Shown here piece after piece: positions 1 through 5,446 of a stretch of DNA of 6,603 nucleotides; the first letter of the stretch is position 1, and the number at the start of each line of letters is the position of its first letter. The notes under the pieces are model-generated. The model was not told the origin of the DNA. It did not search any database and saw only the letters and a list, made by a program, of their open reading frames with translations. This DNA comes from Chloroflexia bacterium (lineage in GTDB: Bacteria > Chloroflexota > Chloroflexia > QHBQ01 > JADMIH01). The position numbers and the translations under genes were made by a program. The stretch lies in the NCBI GenBank assembly GCA_025927935.1, contig JAICKM010000392.1:1-6603 (forward strand). The letters run 5' to 3'.

Positions 1-143
1 CCGCCGCCATTGCCGCCGCCGTTACCGCCGCCATTGCCGCCGCCGCTGTTCCCGCCACCGTTGCCGCCGCCATTGCCGTTGCCATTGCCGTTGCCATTGC
101 CGTTGCCATTCCCATTCCCGTTGCCGTTACCATTGCTGTTGTT
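1..143 (-). repeat. Asn-Gly / Gly-Gly-Gly-Asn codon repeat
   Basis: On the minus strand this stretch encodes residues 466 onward of the DUF5667-type protein. It reads as a run of alternating Asn-Gly, then GGGN units, still going at the window edge. The DNA is made of 6-base (AAYGGY) and 12-base units, so it is prone to slippage and length variation. The plus-strand reading (Pro/Leu) is a shadow. Confidence 0.85.
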
Positions 144-1538
144 TTCAGGCGTGGGGGACGCGGCAGGTTGGGGCGTGCTGGTGGGCGCGGCAACCTGCGC
201 CGGTGGCACGGGAGTCCGCGTCGGCGTTGCGGTCGGGCTGGACGTGGCCGGATCCGCGGCATGACCCGGCGGGACCGCGGTACGCTGCCGGCCCGGCGGC
301 GGGTTGCCGTGCCCCGGTGGTGTAACGGTGCGCACCTGGCCGGGCGGAGTTCGTTGCCTGCCGGGCGGCGTAACCGTGCGGGCCTGGCCGGGCGGGGTCC
401 GTTGCAGGCCCGGCGGCGTTCCGCCCTGGCCGGGCGGGGTCCGTTGCAGACCGGGCGGCAAATGCGTTTCGGTCGGGCGCCCCGCCACCGCGGGCGCAGT
501 TGGCGCGGCGGCAGGCGGCGTGCTGGTGTCCGTCGCGCCGGGAGTCACCGTGGGTGGGGCGGGCGGGACTGTGGCCGGGGACGCGGTGGCGACAGCGACC
601 GGCACCTGGGGCGCCGGACTGAGCGACGCGGTTGGGGGCAGCGGGGTGGGACTGGACTCGGCCCCGGCGCCGGCCACCGGCGTGCCTTGCTCCAGACGGT
701 TGCGCCCGGCATCGAGTGTTCTGTCTGCGGCCTCGTAGGCAATCAGGGTGGCCGCGTTCCCGCTATCCTGAGTCAGCCGGGGGGCGAGGGCCGTGAGCAC
801 GCTTTCTTCGTAGATGGTCACGCGCGCAAGCTTGTCGAGCAACACCGCCTGTTGCGGCCCGCTGGTGCGATCCAGCGCGGTCAGCCCGGCCTGCGTGTGC
901 GCGGCCATGCCTTGCAGCGCGACCGGTGCTAACTGTGCCCGCCCCTGGGCGACCAGGGTGGCGACTTCCCCCGCCCGGCGTTCCGCAAACTCGAAATGGA
1001 CGCTCGCCGTGGTGGCCGTGTCGCCGGCCAGGGCCAGGCGCACGTTTTCGCCGGCCAGCTTTTCGCCATAGAGCGGATCGCCGGGTAGACTGGCCGCGGC
1101 CACCGGCCAGGAAAGGCCAAAGCCCGCCAGCAGCAACAGAATCACCGCGGCGGCGACCTGCCAGGGCCGGGCCACGATGTGCAGCGGGCGGCGCGCGGCG
1201 CGCGCCAGCGCGGGTGTAGCCGAGGCAACGAGCCGGGGGCCATTCAGACTGACGACGGGCTCGGTGGGCGCCGCGCCGTTGCGGGAGGCTGCGCTGCGCG
1301 AGGCGGCGGGCAGGGCCGGAGTTCCTTGCATCGCGGCAAGGACACGCTGCCGGATGGCGGAGCGCGCCTCCGGGCGCGGTGCCACGTTTGTCACCGTGCG
1401 GTGCATATTCACGCTCAGCCGCAACAAGGGTTCCAACTCGGCGCGATACTGTGGATACCGCAGCAGACACGCTTCCAGCCCCTCGTGTTCCAGCCGGCGC
1501 ATACAGTCGTCTAGCGCATCCTCGATTGACAAATCCAT
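1..1538 (-). CDS. DUF5667-type single-pass membrane protein, probable regulator of the adjacent sigma factor (C-terminus beyond the left edge)
   Basis: The frame is open for 512 codons from ATG at 1538 to the window edge with no stop. The start is supported by AAGGA seven bases upstream. Residues 1-125 look cytoplasmic: a helical head with CLLRYPQYRAELEPLL near 24-39, a pattern common at the start of such Chloroflexota proteins, then a variable linker. One hydrophobic helix spans about 126-147. It is followed by SLPGDPLYGEKLAGENVRLA (150-169), the hallmark of DUF5667, and a helical region to about 285. The outer part is Pro/Thr/Ala-rich (290-350), has PPG repeats (360-426), another Pro/Thr stretch, and an Asn-Gly then Gly-Gly-Gly-Asn tail from 466. 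There is no zinc anti-sigma motif (HxxxCxxC). The position behind the sigma gene suggests an anti-sigma or signalling role, which is inference. The long low-complexity tail could reach into or through the cell envelope. Family call fairly sure, function uncertain. Confidence 0.82.
   Translation of the reverse strand, partial: MDLSIEDALDDCMRRLEHEGLEACLLRYPQYRAELEPLLRLSVNMHRTVTNVAPRPEARSAIRQRVLAAMQGTPALPAASRSAASRNGAAPTEPVVSLNGPRLVASATPALARAARRPLHIVARPWQVAAAVILLLLAGFGLSWPVAAASLPGDPLYGEKLAGENVRLALAGDTATTASVHFEFAERRAGEVATLVAQGRAQLAPVALQGMAAHTQAGLTALDRTSGPQQAVLLDKLARVTIYEESVLTALAPRLTQDSGNAATLIAYEAADRTLDAGRNRLEQGTPVAGAGAESSPTPLPPTASLSPAPQVPVAVATASPATVPPAPPTVTPGATDTSTPPAAAPTAPAVAGRPTETHLPPGLQRTPPGQGGTPPGLQRTPPGQARTVTPPGRQRTPPGQVRTVTPPGHGNPPPGRQRTAVPPGHAADPATSSPTATPTRTPVPPAQVAAPTSTPQPAASPTPENNSNGNGNGNGNGNGNGNGNGNGNGGGNGGGNSGGGNGGGNGGGNGG
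258..460 (-). repeat. PPG-rich coding repeat with a 42-base unit
   Basis: Encodes about residues 360-427 of the DUF5667-type protein: PPG followed by short linkers such as LQRT, QARTVT and RQRT. A 25-base stretch at 383-407 recurs exactly at 425-449, 42 bases (14 codons) apart. Weaker copies with the same GGCCGGGCGG core lie at about 336-350. Exact identity of two copies in a frame-preserving unit suggests recent duplication. Confidence 0.75.
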
Positions 1539-1561
1539 CTATTGGTCCTTAGACACCCATC

Positions 1562-1580
1562 GCTCGGATAAGTGCCGAGC
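1562..1580 (-). other. small stem-loop between the sigma and DUF5667 genes
   Basis: GCTCGG and CCGAGC form a perfect 6-base stem with a 7-base loop, in the 91-base gap, 24 bases before the start codon at 1538. No T-tract follows on the minus strand, so it is unlikely to be a full terminator. It might adjust expression of the second gene relative to the first. The gap shows no clear promoter, so the two genes are probably co-transcribed. Confidence 0.35.
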
Positions 1581-1629
1581 ACCCGCGCGATCAGGGTACG
1601 CGGCAAAGCCGGAATCGACCGCGTGGCGA

Positions 1630-2262
1630 TTATGAAGGATCACCGGCGGGCGGATCGGCCGCCATTTTCCCGCGGCGGGTGCCGAGGCGGGTGGGGGGTG
1701 CGCCATCATCCACCCGCAAGTCATGCAACGATTTGTGCAAGTTCTGCAACGCGCTATACTGGAGCGCCTTGACCGCGCCCTCGGTGCGGCCCAACAACCG
1801 GCCCACCTCGGCATTGCTCAGGCCGCCGCCAAACTTGAGGGCAATGACTTGCGCCTGCAAATCGGTCAGGCGGCCCAGCGCGACGCGCAAATGCCCCCGC
1901 ATATCGGCAGCCTCGGCGTGAGCGTGCGGATCGTCGGTGTCGGCGATCAAGAAGCCGGCCAGTGGATCGATATCCACCTGGGGCCGGCGACTCCGCTGGC
2001 GCAGGGTATCGACAATCTGATTGTGGGCGATCCGGTAGAGCCAGGGGGCGAAGCCTGATCCTTGCCACTGGAAAGAGGTAATCGACTCAATCATGCGCAG
2101 GAAGACAGCCTCGGCGATGTCTTCCGCTTCCTCGGGGCTGCCGACCTTAAACAACACATAACGATAGATACGATCGAAATACCGATCGTATAGCCACCCG
2201 ATAGCAGTCGAGTCACCCTGACGCGCCCGGTCGACCCACAGGCGTTCGTCATCTTGCTGCAC
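1630..2262 (-). CDS. ECF-family RNA polymerase sigma factor
   Basis: A 210-residue protein with the two-domain ECF layout. Region 2 lies at about 18-90: WLYDRYFDRIYRYVLFKVGS, then EEAEDIAEAVFLRM, then the promoter-melting helix PWLYRIAHNQIVDTLR. Region 4 lies at about 125-178, with a helix-turn-helix LSNAEVGRLLGRTEGAVKAL. A 30-residue basic/Pro-rich end follows. The start is GTG: an AAGGGA ribosome site lies six bases upstream and the following residues (QQDDERLWVDRARQGD) match normal sigma N-termini. In the helix after AED, the usual Gln is Ala (DIAEAVF), a small departure. It is the first gene of a probable two-gene unit with the DUF5667-type membrane protein and is divergent from the hydroxy-acid oxidase gene. 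By analogy with other ECF pairs it may direct its own transcription, but no matching promoter pair was found. Family call is sure; target genes are unknown. Confidence 0.95.
   Translation of the reverse strand: MQQDDERLWVDRARQGDSTAIGWLYDRYFDRIYRYVLFKVGSPEEAEDIAEAVFLRMIESITSFQWQGSGFAPWLYRIAHNQIVDTLRQRSRRPQVDIDPLAGFLIADTDDPHAHAEAADMRGHLRVALGRLTDLQAQVIALKFGGGLSNAEVGRLLGRTEGAVKALQYSALQNLHKSLHDLRVDDGAPPTRLGTRRGKMAADPPAGDPS
2168..2191. repeat. perfect 9-base inverted repeat inside the sigma gene
   Basis: ATACGATCG (2168-2176) and CGATCGTAT (2183-2191) are perfect complements around a 6-base AT-rich loop. It lies over codons 24-32 (LYDRYFDRI) of the sigma factor, about 70 bases into the gene. The repetition of Asp-Arg codons partly explains it, but codon choice makes it perfect. 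Confidence 0.5.
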
Positions 2263-2280
2263 GGCGCGTCCCTTCTCCGC
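2263..2280 (-). promoter_or_regulatory. ribosome binding site that fixes the GTG start of the sigma gene
   Basis: Reading on the minus strand, GGAGAAGGGA is followed by CGCGCC and then GTG. AAGGGA lies six bases from the start codon. It supports GTG at 2262 over any later internal ATG. Confidence 0.7.
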
Positions 2281-2411
2281 GTAGCCTCTGGCTGTTATAA
2301 CGTCATGGAAGCGTAAAAGATAGGCCAGGTTCAGCTACACATTGTTTTCTACTACGTATCGTTATACCATAAGTCGGAGGCCATTGCCGGAGGTCCGCTC
2401 GGTGGCCTGCT

Positions 2412-2433
2412 GGAAGGATCGATAAGGATCGGT
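2412..2433 (+). promoter_or_regulatory. duplicated ribosome binding site before the oxidase gene
   Basis: AAGGATCGAT (2414-2423) is followed directly by AAGGATCGGT (2424-2433), a 10-base tandem near-repeat. The second AAGGA is five bases from the ATG at 2434 and is the likely working site. The first is 15 bases away and could be a standby site or a remnant of duplication. Confidence 0.6.
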
Positions 2434-3513
2434 ATGGAATTACTCAATCTCGCCGAATATGAGGCGGCGGCGCGCAATAGCCTGCCGCAAATGGCCTTTG
2501 ATTATATTGACGGCGGCGCCGACGATGAAGTCACATTGCGCGAGAACCGGGCGGCCTTTGCCCGCCTGCGGCTCCGCCCGCGCATCCTGGCGGGAGCCGG
2601 CACGCGGGACTTGCGCGCTACGCTGTTCGATCAAACCATCAGCTTCCCGGTGCTGGTGGCCCCGATGGCCTTCCACCAACTGGTGACGCCCGACGGCGAA
2701 CTGGCGACGGCCCGCGCCGCCGGGGCGGTGGGTACCATCATGTGCGTCAGCACCGCCGCAAACTACCGCCTGGAGGATGTTGCCGCCGCGGCGACCGGGC
2801 CGCTCTGGTTCCAGCTCTATTGCTACAAGGACCGCGAGTTGACGCGCAACCTGGTGGACCGGGCGGACGCGGCGGGCTATCGCGCGCTGGTCCTCACCGC
2901 CGATACGCCGATGGTGGGCCGCCGCGAACGGGACATCCGCAACCGCTTCACCCTGCCGCCCGGCACCGGCTGGAAAAACGTCGAAGCCTTCGGTAAGCGC
3001 GACCTGCCCCAGGATGTGGCAGGCTCCGGGCTGGCGGCCTATGTGGCGAGTCAGCAGGACGCCAATCTGACCTGGGCCGATGTGGACTGGCTGGTGGGCA
3101 TCAGCCGGTTGCCGGTCCTGGTGAAGGGTGTGCTCTGCGCGGCGGATGCCCGCCTGGCGGCCGAGCACGGCGCGGCGGGTGTGATCGTATCCAACCACGG
3201 CGGGCGCCAGTTGGATACGGCCCTCGCCACTATTGACGCCCTGCCCGAAGTCGCGGCGGCGGCCGCCGACAGCAATCTGACGGTGTTGCTCGACGGCGGC
3301 GTGCGGCGGGGCACCGATGTGCTCAAGGCGCTAGCCCTCGGCGCCCAGGCGATCTTGCTGGGGCGCCCGGTACTCTGGGGCCTGGCCGTGGGCGGCCAGG
3401 AAGGCGGGCAGGCCGTGCTCGAAACCTTACGCGCCGAGTTCGACCTGGCGATGGCCCTCGCCGGCTGCAAAACCCTGGCCGATCTCAACCCGGACCTGGT
3501 GGTGCGGCCATGA
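2434..3513 (+). CDS. FMN-dependent alpha-hydroxy-acid oxidase/dehydrogenase (glycolate/lactate oxidase family)
   Basis: 359 residues, full length for the soluble branch of this TIM-barrel flavoenzyme family, which oxidises L-2-hydroxy acids (lactate, glycolate, mandelate) to 2-oxo acids. Active-site residues sit almost exactly where they do in plant glycolate oxidase: Tyr24 (FDYIDGGADDE), Ser106, Gln127 and Tyr129 (WFQLY), Thr155 (LTADTP), Arg164 (GRRERD), Lys231 (VLVKGV), and the signature SNHGGRQLD with catalytic His255 and substrate-binding Arg258. The FMN phosphate loops DGGVRRGTDV (287-296) and LLGRP (308-312) are present. The 170-215 loop is short, so there is no membrane insertion as in membrane-bound mandelate or lactate dehydrogenases. 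Whether O2 or another acceptor takes the electrons, and which hydroxy acid is used, cannot be read from the sequence. The stop overlaps the next start by ATGA, so the two are translationally coupled. Confidence 0.95.
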   Translation: MELLNLAEYEAAARNSLPQMAFDYIDGGADDEVTLRENRAAFARLRLRPRILAGAGTRDLRATLFDQTISFPVLVAPMAFHQLVTPDGELATARAAGAVGTIMCVSTAANYRLEDVAAAATGPLWFQLYCYKDRELTRNLVDRADAAGYRALVLTADTPMVGRRERDIRNRFTLPPGTGWKNVEAFGKRDLPQDVAGSGLAAYVASQQDANLTWADVDWLVGISRLPVLVKGVLCAADARLAAEHGAAGVIVSNHGGRQLDTALATIDALPEVAAAAADSNLTVLLDGGVRRGTDVLKALALGAQAILLGRPVLWGLAVGGQEGGQAVLETLRAEFDLAMALAGCKTLADLNPDLVVRP

Positions 3514-3983
3514 GCACACAGCGCCTGCCACCCGGCCCCGGCTACCCTGCGCCGCCCGTGGAGCACAACACCCAGCCGCTGGGGCCGCTACGCCGGTACA
3601 CTCGGCGGCGCTATATGCTGTTCCACCTTGGCTTCACCCTGCGCCTGGTCGGGCGCTGCCTGGCTGATCCGCGCGTGGGCGCCGGGCGCAAGCTGATCTT
3701 CCTCGGCGTCCTCGGCTTCCTGATGATGGCCCTGCTGGTACCGGAAACCGGCGCCGACCTGATCGGCCTGTTCGTCCCCATCTTCGACCTGTTGGGCATC
3801 CCGTTCGAGGGCGTGGTGGATTGGGCCTTCTTCGTCTTCGCGCTGGGCTGGCTGATCGGCATCTTCCCGCCCGACGTATTGCGCCGGCACATCCAGGAAC
3901 TCCAGGGCAGCCCATGGTTCGCCCCGCAATCGCAACAACTCCCGCCCCCGCCACCCCGGCAACTGCCGCCACCCCGCCGGTAA
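3510..3983 (+). CDS. small three-helix membrane protein of unknown function
   Basis: 157 residues, starting in the ATGA overlap with the oxidase gene. Residues 1-35 are a Pro-rich, then Arg-rich cytoplasmic-looking stretch (RRYTRRRY). Hydrophobic segments lie at about 61-77, 81-97 and 103-119, followed by PPDVLRRHIQEL and a Pro/Gln-rich end (QLPPPPPRQLPPPRR). The core from ADPRVGAGRKLIFLGVLGFL through LVPETGADLIGLFVPIFDLLG to VVDWAFF loosely recalls the DUF1232/YkvA pattern of a basic lead, a Pro-and-Asp-containing turn and a hydrophobic helix with Asp. That is a weak resemblance and not a confident family call. ATG at codon 36 is an alternative start, but the overlap and continuous coding bias favour 3510. 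Coupling to the oxidase suggests co-production; no functional link can be shown. Likely a real gene. Confidence 0.8.
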   Translation: MSTQRLPPGPGYPAPPVEHNTQPLGPLRRYTRRRYMLFHLGFTLRLVGRCLADPRVGAGRKLIFLGVLGFLMMALLVPETGADLIGLFVPIFDLLGIPFEGVVDWAFFVFALGWLIGIFPPDVLRRHIQELQGSPWFAPQSQQLPPPPPRQLPPPRR

Positions 3984-3998
3984 AGCACTCGCCTTACC

Positions 3999-4027
3999 TT
4001 GACACCTTGGTGCCTTGGGCGTAGAAT
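3999..4027 (+). promoter_or_regulatory. near-consensus housekeeping promoter for the phosphofructokinase gene
   Basis: TTGACA (3999-4004), a 17-base spacer and TAGAAT (4022-4027). The -35 is perfect, the -10 matches five of six bases and the spacing is ideal. Transcription should start near 4034, leaving a leader of about 60 bases. It begins only 16 bases after the membrane-protein stop, so the kinase gene has its own promoter and is not only read from upstream. Confidence 0.8.
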
Positions 4028-4059
4028 CAGGCGGCAGCCGCTACCGGCGGCGCGCCTGA
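4027..4059 (+). promoter_or_regulatory. dyad at the transcription start of the phosphofructokinase gene (candidate operator)
   Basis: TCAGGCG (4027-4033) and CGCCTGA (4053-4059) are perfect 7-base inverted repeats 19 bases apart, with an inner GCCGC/GCGGC pair (4037-4041, 4047-4051). The left arm touches the -10 element and lies before the predicted start site. It would therefore act as a DNA site rather than a leader RNA hairpin. A repressor site is plausible but unproven. Confidence 0.4.
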
Positions 4060-4093
4060 GACCTATACTTGGAAGAGGAGTACCAGCACCACG

Positions 4094-5374
4094 ATGACCC
4101 ATGCGCCCGCCCCTGCCGGCGGTTCCCCCAGCCCACCGTTTGCCCCCCCGATTGCCGATCCCGCGCGTAATCCCCTCCCGGCCGGTCGCCGCACGCTCGT
4201 CGTGGGCCAGGCGGGCGGCCCTACGCCGGTGATCAACGCCAGCCTGGCCGGGGTGGTCCAGGCGGCCCAGACCGCCGGCTTCACCCGCATCCTGGGCCTG
4301 CGCTACGGCGTACGCGGCCTGCTCGCCGGGCAATATGCCGATCTGACCGACCTGAGCGGCGCGGAGTTGGACCGGCTGGCGCACACACCGTCGTCGGCGC
4401 TGGGCGCCTGCCGGCTCAAGCTGGACGACGCCCAGGTCGAGACGGGCCTGTCCGCGCTACGCGCCCTCGAAGCCGGCGCCTTCGTCTATATCGGCGGCAA
4501 CGACTCGGCGGACACGGCCCATCGCCTGGCGCGCGCCGCCGCGCAGGCGGACGATCCGCTGCGCGTGCTGGCTGTGCCCAAGACGATGGACAACGACCTG
4601 CCGCTGACCGACCACTGCCCCGGCTACGGCAGCGTCGCCCGCTATGTGGCGACCGCCACGCTGGAAACCACGCTCGATACCCGCGCCATGCCCGAAACCT
4701 ATCCGGTGAAGCTCCTGGAGGTCTCCGGGCGCTACGCCGGGTGGATCGCCGCCGCCGCCGCCCTGGCCCGCACCGTGGACGCCACCACGCCGCACCTGAT
4801 CTATGTGCCCGAGCGCCCGTTCGCGGTGGATCGCTTCCTGGCTGATGTGCGCGCGGTCCTGGCCCGCGAAGGTCACTGCATCGTGGTGCTCAGCGAGAAC
4901 CTGAACGGTCCCGACGGTCAGCGGCTCGACACCGGCCCCGCCCGGTTCGTCGACCCCTTCGGCCACGCCTACTATCCGGGTCCCGCCGATATGCTCTGCC
5001 AGGAATGCTTGCAGCAGGGCATCCGCGCCCGCTATGACAAGCCGGGCACGCTCCAACGTATGTCGGGCGCGCTCACGTCGCCGGTGGACCGCGCCGAAGC
5101 GCTGGCCTGCGGCGCCGCCGCCGTCCAGGCCGCCGTGGACGGCCTGACCGACCGCATGGTGGCCCTGGAGCGTCTGGCAGGCGCAGTCTATCGCTGCGCG
5201 ACGGCTCTGGTGCCGCTGAGCGCCATCGCCAACACGGAGCGCCTGCTGCCCGACGAGTTCATTAACGCGGCGGGCAACAACATCACCGACGCCTTCATCG
5301 AGTATGCGCTGCCGCTGATCGGCGGGCCGCTTCCCGCCTATTTCCAGTTGCCGCCGGTGCCCGACCAGCGCTAA
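4094..5374 (+). CDS. pfp: phosphofructokinase, predicted pyrophosphate-dependent (diphosphate--fructose-6-phosphate 1-phosphotransferase)
   Basis: 426 residues, in the range of the longer bacterial PFKs. It phosphorylates fructose-6-phosphate to the 1,6-bisphosphate in the cytosol. In order: a Pro-rich lead of about 32 residues, the donor loop VVGQAGGPTPVINASLAG (36-53), YIGGNDSADT (132-141), PKTMDNDLP (162-170) with catalytic Asp166, PGYGSVARY (176-184), EVSGRYAGW (209-217), YVPERPF with substrate-side Glu240, and the end motif ERLLPDEFIN (382-391). In ATP-using PfkA the positions matching Asp137 and Lys163 are both Gly. Asp plus Lys is the established mark of pyrophosphate-using enzymes, so the reaction should be reversible and serve glycolysis and gluconeogenesis. 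Asn136 replaces the first Asp of the usual GGDD. The start is the first ATG after an AGGAG site, but the spacing is long (13 bases). The lead has no motif and the true start could differ. Donor choice is inferred from two residues. Confidence 0.92.
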   Translation: MTHAPAPAGGSPSPPFAPPIADPARNPLPAGRRTLVVGQAGGPTPVINASLAGVVQAAQTAGFTRILGLRYGVRGLLAGQYADLTDLSGAELDRLAHTPSSALGACRLKLDDAQVETGLSALRALEAGAFVYIGGNDSADTAHRLARAAAQADDPLRVLAVPKTMDNDLPLTDHCPGYGSVARYVATATLETTLDTRAMPETYPVKLLEVSGRYAGWIAAAAALARTVDATTPHLIYVPERPFAVDRFLADVRAVLAREGHCIVVLSENLNGPDGQRLDTGPARFVDPFGHAYYPGPADMLCQECLQQGIRARYDKPGTLQRMSGALTSPVDRAEALACGAAAVQAAVDGLTDRMVALERLAGAVYRCATALVPLSAIANTERLLPDEFINAAGNNITDAFIEYALPLIGGPLPAYFQLPPVPDQR

Positions 5375-5377
5375 CCG

Positions 5378-5395
5378 GCCGCCGCGCCGGGCGGC
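5378..5395 (+). terminator. GC-rich hairpin after the phosphofructokinase gene, without T-tract
   Basis: GCCGCC, a 6-base loop and GGCGGC, starting four bases after the stop codon. No run of T follows, so it is at best a weak or factor-assisted terminator. It may instead stabilise the 3' end of the message. The next gene could still be read through. Confidence 0.35.
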
Positions 5396-5432
5396 ACGAG
5401 TCCCGGCTCCGCACCTTTCACCCCATATTGTC

Positions 5433-5446
5433 AAAGGAGACAAGCA
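5433..5446 (+). promoter_or_regulatory. strong ribosome binding site of hbd
   Basis: AAAGGAGA followed by CAAGCA and ATG at 5447, close to the ideal Shine-Dalgarno sequence and spacing. It is the best ribosome site in the window and suggests high expression. No clear promoter is visible in the 72-base gap before it. Confidence 0.7.

Larger units (their letters stand above)
2263..2433. promoter_or_regulatory. divergent intergenic region between the sigma and oxidase genes
   Basis: 171 bases, clearly more AT-rich in 2294-2372 than the flanking genes. It must carry promoters for both directions. It contains the 8-base palindrome GTTATAAC (2294-2301) and the related GTTATACC (2361-2368). Read on the minus strand, TGGTATAAC (2360-2368) resembles an extended -10 element for the sigma gene, without a convincing -35. 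On the plus strand TTGTTT (2343-2348) and TATACC (2363-2368) are only 14 bases apart. No assignment is firm. Confidence 0.45.

Noticed and set aside
10..264. Plus-strand open frame rich in Pro and Leu at the left edge
   Set aside because: It is the antisense shadow of the Asn-Gly repeat of the minus-strand DUF5667 protein and has no ribosome binding site.
1..460. CRISPR-like appearance of the repeated GC-rich units at the left end
   Set aside because: Units are codon-phased (6, 12 and 42 bases) and lie in an open frame. There are no unique spacers of constant length.
168..932. Long plus-strand Arg/Gly-rich open frame of 254 codons
   Set aside because: Antisense to the DUF5667 gene. Its composition is a GC-rich frame artefact with no motif.
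763..1470. Minus-strand open frame of 235 codons in another frame
   Set aside because: It lies wholly inside the DUF5667 gene on the same strand but out of frame. The in-frame product has a membrane helix and the family signature.
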